Shown one piece after another: positions 43,860 through 55,399 of a stretch of 64,000 bases of DNA. A model generated the notes under the pieces. That model was given only the letters and a program-made list of their open reading frames with translations, ran no database searches and was not told the origin of the DNA. Source of the DNA: Fasciola hepatica. Its lineage: Eukaryota > Platyhelminthes > Trematoda > Plagiorchiida > Fasciolidae. Position numbers and translations under genes: made by a program. Within the stretch, counting starts at the first letter, position 1, and each line of letters opens with the position of its first letter. The stretch covers positions 27,856,501-27,920,500 of the forward strand of contig CANUEZ040000047.1 in NCBI GenBank assembly GCA_948099385.1, given 5' to 3'.

Positions 43860-44480
43860 GTTATATTAGCAGCATGCGCGTGAACTGGAATTCGTGTTGG
43901 TTGCTTCTGAAAACGCTGAACGATCTGATAAGCAATTAGGAGTATTTCCTGTCGGGTGGCTTGGTTTCGGTCCCACTTGCCATGGTAGATTCCACTTGAG
44001 TCTCTGTCCGTACGAGTCAAAGTGGCATCCCTGGCTATCCGGTTTGGTGACTGGGATAGTGGGAGACAACAGACCTGAAATAAAGGGGGTTGCAGTCTGG
44101 ACGTGGTTCCAACTGTGGGTTATGATGATATATGAAGACAATGAATAATGGACTGGTTAGGTCTGTGTGAGTGGGGCATGGATGAAGTTTCATTTGAACA
44201 GTCAGTGGCACCTACTCCACATTCTAGGTTAAATAGGCTCGCAATGGAATTGCGCTATACCGCTGCAGGCTGACGAAGTTGCGTACACCAGTTAGACAAC
44301 TGTGTATGCATTCCAAAGGATTTATGGTCGAAACCTTGGCACGGCATCGCTCGGATACCAATAGAAGACCTAGGGCCTCGCCGTTTGGAGCAGTTAGAAA
44401 TTATAACCCTCAGTACCGTTTGCTTACGCAGATAGAAGTTTGGCAACGGGGCGATAAGATAGGTTTGAGATAACAGTCTG
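43860..44480 (+). repeat. Repeat B, diverged copy
   Basis: Collinear with 18260-18900 at moderate identity, including 'cctgtcgggtgg', 'gtacgagtcaaagtggcatcc' and 'gactgggatagtggg'. Together with the adjoining minus-strand repeat A it forms the same composite unit as 19294-20780 in the opposite orientation. The moderate identity here contrasts with the near identity of the two arms at 18-20 kb. Confidence 0.8.
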
Positions 44481-45900
44481 TGAACGAATGCGACTGGCAT
44501 ACAGTTAGCGTAGCACTATGCTGTTACTGTCTCTTCCGGTATAGTGGTTATTCTACACTGAGTAGTTTCTAAGGAGCCTTAAAGTTGAAGAAACTATTGG
44601 GGTGACAGTGGTAATGCATTAGAGGCAATCGGTCACTTTCCTTGGAACGGTAACGGGAGTTCATCTATGCTCTTACTCGGTGGTGCTATCGTACTGAGAT
44701 TATGCTGGAGTATGAGCAAGGAAACCTGACGTAGACATGATTGCATGGTTATCGCGGTGTCTTTTTCGTCGTTATCGTATTGCAAAGCAGAGAAACACCG
44801 ATGTGAGGACTGGTTTTGGAGAGCCTTGAGAAATGTGAATGGAATGGGTCCGAATTTTAGTCAAGGAAGCAACCTCCAACGGTTTACATTCGGTGCTCAT
44901 GGTAGGCGGCACAAGGGCCTGCTTCAGGTAGGGAGGTAGCACGATACACAACCACTGGCATCCAGCACGTGGCGCTCCAAGAATGATCCACACTTTTTTA
45001 GACGTTTTTATTTTATTTTTAATGGTTTTATCACAGTCAGGTATCTGGCTGTCAGAGAAGGCGGAGCCGCCTTTGGTGGGCGACCACAGCTTCCACGTCC
45101 CGGCTGAAACATGGACCGCATGTAACAAGCCGCGTTGGGAATAGGTCAACCACATCAGTCAATCCGTAGCAACACTGCAACCCGGAGGCATGAGTCACAT
45201 GTGACAAGGCTGGTGTGCCTGGAAGACAAAACAGTGGGGTACTTTTTCTCGCTTTTTATGCCAATCTCTACTTTTTGGCAGTCATGTCTCATTGGTGGTC
45301 AACTCTGTGCAGGGAGACCATCACGGCCAGGAATGTTTGCAGTGCCGCGATAACACTCGCCTTATCCGCGAAGTCAGAACCCTCATGCTGTTTACATGGG
45401 ACAAAAGTGCTAGGGGAGGCAGAGTCAACCACAGCCTGCGATTATTCAATGGGGTTTATGTTCAACAAAACACCAGTTTGCACAAGGATGGGGTACAACT
45501 TGCAGCAATAATAACTTGATTCGTCGGGACGATCCACAGATGGTTTGTAGTTTTGCTGGCTGAGTATCAAATGTTATATAGGCCAATCATGAAAGATGCT
45601 AGAGTTCTGTGATTGGGACGGAAGTTGAGCTGTGAGTGACTAATTGTGACCACTAGATGGAGGTTGAGGAGTCTTGCAGATGCTACGTCTTTGGTTAGAG
45701 ACAAAGGCGAAGACTAAGTAAAAACAGCACTGGGAATGTTTAAAGACTATCTCTCATGCTTCCAGTGGTATTTCATATAATCATATACGACTTCTGATGC
45801 ACTGGCTTCAGGCATGAGAATTACTATGTTTAGGCGTTGTAACCTGGTAGGTTTACGCTTAGGTGATGGCAACTACGGTGTATGGTGTGGCACATCCTAG
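44481..45900. other. Unassigned, includes a 127-aa minus-strand frame
   Basis: The frame 45155-44772 (minus) encodes a lysine-rich middle (KTIKNKIKTSKKVW) produced by a T-rich tract at 44993-45025, followed by a proline- and leucine-containing part. I recognise no family. Overlapping plus-strand frames at 45135-45519 are equally unsupported. A pol III A-box-like string ('ggtatagtggtta', 44537-44549) has no matching B box. Confidence 0.3.
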
Positions 45901-45904
45901 ATTA

Positions 45905-47840
45905 TCAAGGGTTCTGGTTAGTATCCAACGCTTTCCTCATAAGCTCTATCAAAAGTCAAGCAAGGATTTATAAGAACAGTCAGTTTTTGGATGTCCAGCT
46001 CTACGTGTGGTCTAGACTTAAACATAATTAGGGAATCTACTGAACGGATATCAGCTGGGAGTTTATTCCACAGAGTTCCATATTTCACGAGGAAAAAGTT
46101 TTGCCTTAAGGATCTCCGAGAAGTAGGGATCATTATACGGTTTTCCCTATTGCGCGGCTGATGTGTCGAGTTTATACTGAACTGAACTTGGCTAGACGAT
46201 ACAGCTTGTTTGTGGAGCAAAGTAAACAGAAATGCAAGGCTGAGTTTTGTTCTCCTAAGCCACAGAGGATCAAGCCGCAGGAGTGCACACCGCAGTCTGT
46301 AGTTCAGGGTATTAGAAAGGCCGAAACAGTTTTTTGGTAAATCGAAGCTGTACATTCTCAATGTCGATAATGTCACGTTTATGCATATTTGAGAACACAA
46401 GTGTACAGTACTCTAGGGCTGGACGAATGTGAAATTTGTTTATCTCTAGCTTACTGTTCGCGAGAAGAAAATTTCTCAACAACAAGCCAAGGGAATTGTT
46501 TGCCCGTGCAGTTATGTAAGAAGTGTATTCAGAGAAATTGAAAGTGTAAGAATATTGCAGTTTAAGGTCTCTTATTGTAGAGGAATATGGGAGTGAGACA
46601 CCGCCAGTTCTAAGCGTATCATAAAGAGTATTGCAGTTTAGCGTAAGATGACTGCTTTTGTTCACTGAAAACTCCATTTTCCAGCCATCGCTCCAGGAGA
46701 ATAAGGACTGTACGTCGACAGTGATGTTATTCAGTGCTACAGGTAGGTTTCCTCTTTCGAATTCGTAGACTGTCTTCATACCGTCGGCAAACAAGAAAAT
46801 TTCGCCATAAGTGATGACACTGCAAATATCATTTATATATAGTAAAGGCAGCAGTGGTCCTAGAACACTACCTTGGATAACCCCGCTGTTTACTGGGTGG
46901 GGGTCTGACATCTGGCCGTTGATGCAGGTAACTCGGTGACGGTCTTGTAGGTAGGATTTAAACCAGCTGAGTAGGAGGTTTTCAATCCCGCATCCTCTAA
47001 TCCTGTTGAGCAACTGCAGATGTGGCACTCTGTCGAAGGCTTTCGTCATATCAAGATAGATGATGACGAGTGCTCTGTCTTTGTCGGCAGCAGTTGTTAC
47101 CAAATTCAGAAAGGTTGAACACGACCGTGATTTGAGAAATCCGTGCTGTCTTGGGCTGATGAGCTTGTGTGAAGAAAGGTAGTCGGTCAGGTAGTGTTTC
47201 ACTACTTTTTCTAGCAGCCTCGAGATCATTGGAGTATGATTAATCGGGCGGTAATTGGCAATGTCATGCACTGCGCCTTTCTGGTGTCTGGGGATAATAA
47301 AGGATTTCTCCCATTGGTTGGGGAAGATCCCGGTTTGCAGAGATAGATTGTATAGGTTTAGCATTAGGAGGGGAATATCAGGGCCGCCAAGAGCGAATAT
47401 TGCTGATGGTAGGCCGTCGGGTCCGGGGTAATAGGTCGGTTTGAAAGTGTGGATTTACCTATTTATATCAGTAGTGGTAACCGTGATAGAACTGAGTGAG
47501 GAACTTGTGACAGACGGGGTGACAAGCTGGGTACACGCTTGACTGAGAGACGCGGCGGTTGTGAAGAAAGTATTCAATGTGTCAGTTATCTTTCGATGTG
47601 AGGTTACGAGATTAGTCAAATGGATGATCTGTTTTATGCATCAAGTTGATTGTGGGGCACGGGCACTGTGCAGTCGGGCTAGCTCTTGAGCCTTGTTTGG
47701 GTGGCTTAAGGCTTTGGTTTCTTGCCTTAGTTGTAGGTCACGGGCCTTGCAGTGGATTTCGTGGTAGAGGCGTTCCTGTCTGAAGACTGTAGAAAAGTCT
47801 CTATTTTGTTGTTACTGCCGTCGAAGCTCGTCGTGCTTCT
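45905..47840 (-). pseudogene. CR1-B2: reverse transcriptase of the CR1-B family, 5'-truncated
   Basis: The 350-residue frame 47364-46312 aligns along its length with the CR1-B ORF2: GIFPNQWEKSFIIP, QHGFLKSRSC, IYLDMTKAFDRVPH, SGVIQGSVLGP. The catalytic box is FADG at about 46796-46785, so the second aspartate is lost. One extra T near 46324 shifts the frame, and 46400-45918 continues to the C-terminus (DPLWLRRTKLSLAFL, LWNKLPADIRS). Sequence from 47840 to 47365 is the linker. The endonuclease is absent, and the copy starts abruptly at about 47.84 kb inside CR1-F sequence. Confidence 0.85.
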
Positions 47841-47864
47841 GCCTTAGCCTGGCACGATGCCCAA

Positions 47865-48640
47865 TTCTTCCTCTAGGTCATTTATGTACAGGAGGAAGAG
47901 CAAAGTCCCAGTACTGAGCCTTGCGCCACACCACCGGTAACCCTGTACGACCTAGATAGATAACCGCCTACTTTGACACAAAAACTACGGTTCAACGTTA
48001 AGTGTGCTACCCAATCATCTGCTTTCCCGATTATCCCACATTCCCGAGGTTAAAAGTCAAGCGGGAGTGACTCACGGAGTTCAAAGCTTTACTGAAATCC
48101 AAATAACTAATCTCCGCTGTCTCACCTCGATCCATTTGTCTTGTGGTCTCGTCCAGGAACATCAGTGGGTTTGTCAAGCTTGGCCATTTTTAAACAAACC
48201 CATGTTGTTCAGGTGTCACTAGGTCGTTATTAACCAGATGAAGGCGCCATCGCTTTCCGATTGTACGTTCCAAGCACTTGCACAACACTGATGTCAGGCT
48301 GGCCAGTCTATAGTTCTCCGCCTTCTGCCTGGACCCCGTCTTGTATATTGCTATCACAGAGACCTTACGCCAAGCCTATGGCACCTCACCCTCCCTTAGA
48401 GACGCTTTGTACAGCTGAGTAGAAGCCCCAGATAAGATATCGGAAAGAGGCCGAACAATCGCCGGATGGATTGTGTCCGGTCAGGCTGCTTTGTGCTTGC
48501 ACAAATATTTGTGTTCGTGGGGCACCTCACCCTCACTTACATTAAGCTCACAGCACTGGCATACTCCCTATATCTGATCCCGTCGAACTAAGCATCTGGC
48601 TCTGATGATACACTCCCCTAAATAACGCAAGCAGGGTTCC
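47865..48640 (-). pseudogene. CR1-F reverse transcriptase, N-terminal half
   Basis: In minus-strand order a PDTIHPAIV segment (about 48.48 kb), the finger motif ending TPEQHGFV followed by a stop (about 48.2 kb), and TGGVAQGSVLG with a broken LLFLLYINDLEEE (47.94-47.86 kb) are recognisable. The catalytic box and thumb are missing beyond 47.86 kb. Confidence 0.65.
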
Positions 48641-49179
48641 TGTCTTGTCTTTATCATCGACAGCAATGCTTCCATCGGGCATTTCCAAGGTACCTATGCT
48701 CTCACGTTAACTTTCTTGGACTGCACACAAGCGAAGAACTCCTTGGGGTCTGCTCACACACTGTTGGCTAGTTTCTTCTCATACTGCTACTTCGCTTTGC
48801 GTTGAGGGCCCTGGGTCCTGTTTCTGGCTGTCTGGTAATCAGCCCGTGCTTAGTGCGTGTTATGAGGCTCGTAATGAGCCCTGGCCTTCTACAGACAGTA
48901 AATGCTGTTGCAATCCTTGGCTTTCATCAACCCGGCCGGCTCCTATTTCTTTGCTGTGGTAACGGAGCAAGCTCGTCTGTCAAGCTCAATATTTCGGCCC
49001 TTATTGACCTTCATCTATCCTCCACAGATGGTTCCGGCACCTCTGGTACTGACATATACTTCGTGCCCTTATCGTTGGTTGACCCTTCTCTACTCTAGCT
49101 TAGTTCCGGACCAACCTAGATCCTGGTTCGATGTGCCTCACGGTGAACCTCGCAGGCAGATCTCTATGATCATTCCTTC

Positions 49180-49830
49180 TCTATGGCTCCTCTATCAACA
49201 AAGGGGTGACGTCAGATCGAAAACTGGATACCGGTACCTCCGGAGCAGATGAATGCTGCCCACTGTGGAAGAGTTTTGATTCTCTTAATTCTTGCGAAAC
49301 CACATCACGAGAGCATTTCCGGTGGTTCCCTTGGGGCACATTCATCTTCCCAGTTCACTCCTGGGAGGTTCATCTCTTCCGACACGGTAAAGCGCTGTGA
49401 CCTACGCTACACCATCTGTAGAATCTGGAATAGTTCAGCTCTATAGACAGACTGTCCCTGCCGGCCATCTGTATAGGCAAACGCAACATGCCGTGATTTG
49501 TACGTTTGGTGTCAAGAGCGTACATGGGACCTCCCACTGAATGCAATCAGCTCCCGCGAGAAACAGTACCCCTTCAGCCAGACCACCACATATTCTTTCT
49601 TGTCCGTAGGTGGCGCAGCCTCGAAGTTGTATGGCACTCTGGCACTTTTTCAGCCAAGTCTCCGTGATTTCTATATTCTCTAATCCATTCGTCCCAAAAG
49701 TTAATTCCCCCCCACACCTCCTAAGCTACAGGCATTTGTATACCATATGGCGACACCCGCCAGGTCATCTGCTCTGATTATTCTCTTTTGGGCCGTCTTA
49801 CCATTGGAGCAATTCCAATGGGGACAAGCC
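49180..49830 (-). pseudogene. CR1-F endonuclease remnant
   Basis: Minus-strand frames read AIWYTNACSLGGV at about 49.77 kb (pattern YTNARSLxNK), ENIEITETWLKKC at about 49.67 kb, and MNLPGVNWEDECAPREPP at about 49.37-49.32 kb, which is the end of the GDFNxPxIxW box. Frames change at least twice between these motifs. Confidence 0.65.
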
Positions 49831-50349
49831 GTTTTTTGGAATGACAGTCACTAGGTCCGTATTTTCCTTAATCTTCAAAACTACGCAGTGCTTGGTAATC
49901 GTAGAGCTGTCAAAGGACACCCCCGAGGCTCCCTTTGTTTCACAACTTGGCTTTCTGTTGTCCCTCAAGAGCTTTAGGGACTAAATCCTGCTCAACGGTG
50001 TGTGTGCTCGTGCAACGACCGTTGCCCATCTTTCGTCAGCATTATTACCGTTCCGTTTTATCTGGTTTGGCCTCGCCGCAACCTCCATTTCCGTTCCGGT
50101 CAGAACCCCTCTCTCGAGGAGGAGTAGCTGCCTAGCGTTCACCTGTGCAATACAGTCTGTTTGTGCTTTTTACATACTGCCCTATCCACCTTGCTTTTCT
50201 AGGCTGGCACTCTAAATATTCGCTGTCCATCATGGATACTGCTAATTATTGCAGCTTTGGGAGTAGATTTGTTTATAGGTGTGTCGTCAGCTCTCGCCAT
50301 CATGAAAACCGGTTGCTTGAGTTCCGATTTAATAGGACGCGGCGGACTT

Positions 50350-50980
50350 TGCACCTGAGCCACCTTCTAACCGAGGAAAGTGTACGGAGTGATCCTTATG
50401 AACCCTCCTGCGGGGCGCCAAACTATGGACCCCGGGCCTAGAAGTAGGCCCCTCTGGTAAGTGATGGCGAAGACGATAAGCAGGGGCCTCGGCTTTAGCG
50501 CTTTTTTCGCCTCCCAAAACCCCGCAGTACGGCACCTTGTGTACTTCAAGTTAGTGGGTATCCCCTCCATCCACAGGACATTTACAACTTGCCCTTGTTT
50601 GGCATCCCTTCTGATCCGCATCTATTGATTCACTGGTTCCGCACAGTTTTACAGGAGAAGACGCTTGTTCTTCCAAACAACTCCCTTGGAGATGGTCTTT
50701 ATTTTTTGAGCCCATCTTCAAGTCTCTACTTCCCCTGTTTAAGCACCTCCAAATCTGCCGCTTCCCTGGGTCTGTTTCGTTCCTGGTTACTGTCCGGCTT
50801 GCCCTTCTTTGCCTGATGCTCGTTTATCCCAGTAACTGTGCTAGTTGCTATTACCGGGCACCGTGGTAACTCTTCCACTAAGCTTCCTGCTGTGGCTCTG
50901 TCTTTTCTATCTGAAGATCCATGTAGTTTACACGAGCATTCCCCTACCAAAGCAAGCAGTGAACATATACCCAATTTGAA
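50350..50980 (-). pseudogene. CR1-F ORF1 remnant
   Basis: 50974-50726 is a charged segment with NQERNRPREAADLEVLKQ, helical in character. 50621-50367 has RIRRDAKQGQVVNVL and later KKALKPRPLLIVFA, matching the RxGxxxxxKPRPLxVxF core of CR1-type ORF1 RNA-binding domains. A frame break lies between them. Confidence 0.6.
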
Positions 50981-51000
50981 GTTTCATGCTCCCTGAGCGG

Positions 51001-51829
51001 CCCATAGTTTTCTTGTTCAGGGCAGAGCTTCTCCGGTGGTGCCACTCGTTGCACCCATCACTTTGTATACCTCTCTCAACATACTGTTCGCAACCACTAA
51101 CCCACACGAATTTTAGTTTTAAATGGTTGTCATGCTATCGGATGGACCAGAAACATGTAAACCAGGTAAAGACGTTTAAAGCAAAACCCAGAAACTTCAT
51201 GCTGTTGTGATAATTGTTTAAATAAACATAATTATTGAGAGCACAACAAATAGAACGTTGCAGAATAGACAGCACTTTATCGAAAGTGAACCAATCGGAA
51301 TAACTAATTCCCCAAATAGAAAGCGCACTTTACTAAACACTGAACTACGTGGCTTTTGTGAACTGAATTTCCTTAACTCACTGTCTGGGCAGACAAAAAA
51401 GGACAAAACGGTGCACTTGAAAAGTTCAAACAGCGCAAAACCTCCCAGTTTAGTTATCTGAATGTCACCGATCAGCTTTAAGTTAGTTCATCGGATAACT
51501 GGAAGATTAAAAAATAAAGAGGGTTCAAAATACAAATATTGCCGTTATCTTGCATCTGGTATTGCCGGTCAACTGAAAGATGGGCCACAGGAAAAATCGA
51601 AAGGGTTCAGGATACTAGTCTTGACTGCTTTTCGCCTCTTGAACCATCGATGAGCCTGAAAATAGATCACTGGACAATGGACGAAAGCGCGCCGTTTAGC
51701 TTGTGTAGCTCGAGGGGTTCTGCCTTGGAAAATCCTTCGGAAGTCAGACAGCGAGACTTTTGGACCGAGCTCAGCACGCGGCCTTGCTATCACTGCTATC
51801 ACTGAGTAAGCTGCCAGATCCTCTTCATA
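51001..51829. other. Unassigned, purine-rich frames
   Basis: Plus-strand frames 51258-51461 and 51462-51653 are consecutive in one frame with a stop between them and are lysine/serine/asparagine-rich. No domain is recognisable and there is no copy in the window. Confidence 0.3.
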
Positions 51830-51960
51830 TCTGAAGACAAGCCACTCAATTCAGCTCGCACAGGACTTCGTGTGGCTAAAGCCAATCGTGTGTCCAGATA
51901 ATGGTATTGTTGGAGATTTTCTGTAGCTCCCGTCACTGCGTGTTCGAGACGGCAGCAGTG
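51830..51960 (+). repeat. Dispersed repeat F, copy 2
   Basis: Relative of 95-215. A second weakly related start ('ttcagttcagtttgcacaggac') lies at 52223-52248. By the position of copy 1 this is probably a LINE 3'-end fragment. Confidence 0.5.
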
Positions 51961-53680
51961 ACCCACCTGTCCAAATGCAGACACTGCTGGGGTTCCCATG
52001 CATCTGTAACGTCAAGATTTCGTTTAGTATTTCCAACCAAAAACGATTTTTCGTTGGAAATCTCTCTTGAAGAGCGCATGCAGCCGCCACGGAGCGAGAT
52101 TAGGTCAGGTCAGGCCAAAACTGATTGCAGAACTAGCCACTTGAGCTTATAAAGTCCAGTTTCTTGCACTGCCAGCTCAGGGATTTCGAGCAATGATGCA
52201 ACTCCCAGGTACCCAGATCATTCTAGTTCGGTTCAGTTCAGTTTGCACAGGACGGGTAACGGTCACGGCCAGCCCAGCGCCCAGAATCCTTTCGATGGCA
52301 TGCACACCCGTTGTGTACCCATTATTGCGCAGTATACTTCGTTGGATCCGAACTAAGAATGGGAGGGAAAAGCAAAACCCCATCGCACATCAACCGCGAG
52401 AGACATTGCTCATTGTGAGCGTTCAATGAAACAAAGTGCAACAAGCGGGAACCTCAGTTAGAGCCCACCTCAGACGGACCATAGTGTTAGTCATCATCCA
52501 CCCAGTGAAATGCTTGGAAGGCACTACCAGGGATAAGCATGTACCGCTCGTGACCCAGGCTCCTCTTGAAGGACCAAACGGTCTGCAGGTCTATCTTTCC
52601 ACAGGGCAGCCTATCCCATCTGTTCACCATCCAGTGGCTGAAGAGATAAGATCAGCTTAATAACCCAGCTAAAACCATCGTCACTCTCCTCCCGTGTTTC
52701 CTTTTTTGGAATCTGAAGCCACTTGGAATAGACTATCTGGCCTAGGACCGGAAAAACTTTTCAATAACTCTTAAGACTCGTGGTTTCTTCCTTTCCAAAG
52801 CAAAGCTCTCGAGATAAAACAGCTTCCATTCATACATCTTAAACCTCTGCCCTTCGATCTTTGGGGTCGCAGTAAGCTGTACTTTATCTAGGCAGGCGAA
52901 GTGATTTTGTAGAATTGCACCCAAGCCTGCAAGCTACCTTATAAGTGAGGCCGAACCGCAGCCACTTAAAAGGGTATGAATACTCCCGGCTGATGGCAAG
53001 ACCTTGCTGATGGCAGTCTAAAGAGCTCTCCAAGAGCCTTTCGTGGAGCAGCTTTGCAAAGGTCCGTCCACTTAAAGCCACTAACCATAGTGATCTCGAG
53101 ATCTTTAACCCTACTAACCCACTGACACCGTTCGTCGATTATAGAACTTCATCCTAATGCTCGTGCTGCTATCACCAACATATCATTCGTTGTCCTCTCC
53201 AGCGGCTGTTTTCCATCCAGCTCGTCCTCAGTAGTGAGATTGCTAGTCACTTTTTCATACTCGGCCAAATTTATCACTCAAGTTAAGTGACTAATGGATC
53301 GAAGTCTTCATTCCCGCCCATAAACTGTATACTGTCCTTGACACGCTATAATTCCCCATATAATTAATCATCGGTTTTGGCAAGCACCTTACTGCTTACT
53401 TTATTTGCATCCCACGTTTGATCACTCTCCCCGTCCCTTCAACAAACCGGCTAATTTACTATGTCAGAACTGGCGGCAGCTATTCATTTACTGGCACATA
53501 TACTGTCACCGTTCACTTTTTCGCCGAAATCGGCAAAGTACGATCTTTTAAGAAATATATTTCGTAATTCTCCAGAAGTCAGCTATGCGATTGGAGAATA
53601 TCTGCTTTCTACATCAGTCTAGATGCTGCTTTACATAGTGCCCATCTATTGCTTTTCCTGATCTCTTAGATCCCCTTGAT
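51961..53680. other. No gene seen
   Basis: A short inverted relative of repeat D lies near 52150-52170 ('agtccagtttcttgcactgc'). Otherwise only short overlapping frames without domains occur (for example 52193-52429 and 52436-52660 plus, 52924-52742 minus). Confidence 0.3.
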
Positions 53681-54027
53681 CCCATTTTGTTTGAGCTCCT
53701 CAGGCATGTTCATCTGCTGCTCAACCCGTGTCATTACCTGGGTGGGCCTGTCAAAACCATCATTACCGTTGTAAATTCACCGTCCACCTGCAATAACATC
53801 ACCTTTGCATTTTATTCGTCCATCCATCCAATTTTCAACGCTTCCGAGATCGGTTCGTTACACGATTACCACATGTACGCTGGTATAACACTATCCACCG
53901 GTTATACCGTATAGACTGCTGAATACTTACATGTCTCGCGTCAGCCTTTCTTTCAACCTTTCGGCGGTCCCTCTCCCCCACAAGATGTGCCGTCCGTCTG
54001 GTTCGTTTAATTCATTTCGTCCGATTT

Positions 54028-54082
<55 letters not shown>

Positions 54083-55371
54083 AGGTAACCAGCATCCATA
54101 CACAACGACCATCTCACTCGCTTGATTTGTTTCATGCTATAGCTGTTGGTGCACCCAAGTTTTCTCAGTTGCGCATCATGCAGCCTCAATCACACGTCAT
54201 TATGACATGATACGCCTACTGGAATGTTTAGTGAAAGATGTGCACGTACTCATCCTCTGTTCTATCATCTCTTCGACGAACTATGAATCTGTGTATTTGC
54301 TGTGTTTTCCGCACCCCATATGGAATCATCCTCTATTTTTACATTATTGTTTCTCGATCAAAAACAACGCTTACAATTCGCCTTCCGCCACCCGTAATCC
54401 TGTGGACCTCCTTTCAACACCACTTTCGTCGTCTCCATATCCTTCCAGAGTTGTCGCTCGTTTGCAATACAACATTACGTTGGAATCGAAACTCTAATTT
54501 CCACAGCTATATCAGGCGACTGTTATTCTTTTATTCCAAATTCTATGTTCTGATCCCTTCCTTCGCTTCGAAATCACTGGTTTCGCAGCTCCTTTCACCC
54601 CTACCGTATGTTCTGTAATCAGAACAGTCACCGGGACGCTTATCTACTCTGCATTCCACTACGGCCTCTGCACACTCCGTCCAGGCGATCGTACTTCACG
54701 TTGACCTACCACCAGCATCCCATCTTCTTGTTGTTGCTTTGCGATATACCTGCATCGTTGTAAATAATTCGCCCAATGCCCATCTGTTTCCCCCTCTTGT
54801 TTCTCCCATCACCGCCCTTGAATCGTACCCTCGGTCATTCGGATCTATTGTACACTTATCTTGTAATTGCGTCTGTTGTCATCTTCCTACCACGTTTTTA
54901 CCACCATACGACCGAATCAATCATTTCAGCTTATCCCTGAAGATCCTTTGCCATGCGTCTTTCAGTTTTCTGTCTAAATACGCTTTACACAATCTAAGGT
55001 GCCAACGAACCTTCGGAAAGCCCTTGATAAACTCCTTTTATGAAAGCTTAGTGAAAATTCCTCGATTTCGCTTGAATACCCAGTCGCTGTGTTTACCTCC
55101 TTTGTTAAGGTACACCTCATCGTTAACCATTTTTAACAGCCATAGGCCAAACTGGCCGCTTGGCCTCGACCTCCAAGTTTGCCGGGCATTATCCTCGCTT
55201 TGGTCCACCTAAACAATCTTCCTCTACCCTCCATGTGCATATGTTCTAATATCTTGAGAAATCCTGCCCTGACATCACCTGGATAACCTGATCATGCATT
55301 ATAGCATGTATCGGGCCCCTCCAAAGTATACCATTATTATTAATATCATTATTACTAATATTATTATTACT
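53681..55371 (+). repeat. Pyrimidine-rich stretch ending in an ATT tail
   Basis: About 1.6 kb in which the plus strand is strongly C/T-rich, with open frames at 53687-53914, 54207-54618 and 54739-55212 that look compositional. It ends in 'aagtataccattattatt' and an ATT/ATC tract at 55330-55371. This resembles the tails of repeat A and CR1-B, so the stretch may be a plus-strand non-LTR element or non-autonomous derivative. No protein domain is recognised. Confidence 0.35.
54030..54080. repeat. (TA)n microsatellite
   Basis: Twenty-five uninterrupted TA units. The isoleucine/tyrosine frames across it on both strands are artefacts of the repeat. Confidence 0.98.
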
Positions 55372-55399
55372 GTTGAATGCTTCCGTAGTGAACAGCCGA

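Larger units (their letters stand above)
47850..51000 (-). mobile_element. CR1-like non-LTR retrotransposon CR1-F, decayed and 3'-truncated
   Basis: On the minus strand ORF1 remnants (51.0-50.35 kb), an endonuclease (about 49.8-49.2 kb), a linker and the first half of RT (48.6-47.87 kb) are in order. RT stops just after the GVAQGSVLG motif, where CR1-B2 begins. Either CR1-B2 inserted here or a deletion joined them. Confidence 0.75.

Noticed and set aside
44537..44610. tRNA or tRNA-derived SINE
   Set aside because: An A-box-like 'ggtatagtggtta' is present, but there is no B box at the right distance and no cloverleaf can be drawn.
44772..45155. 127-aa minus-strand protein as a host gene
   Set aside because: The lysine-rich part comes from a T-rich tract, no domain is recognisable, and the neighbourhood is repeat. 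Kept only as an unassigned stretch.
53927..54189. Isoleucine/tyrosine-rich frames on both strands
   Set aside because: They run through the (TA)25 microsatellite and are artefacts of the repeat.
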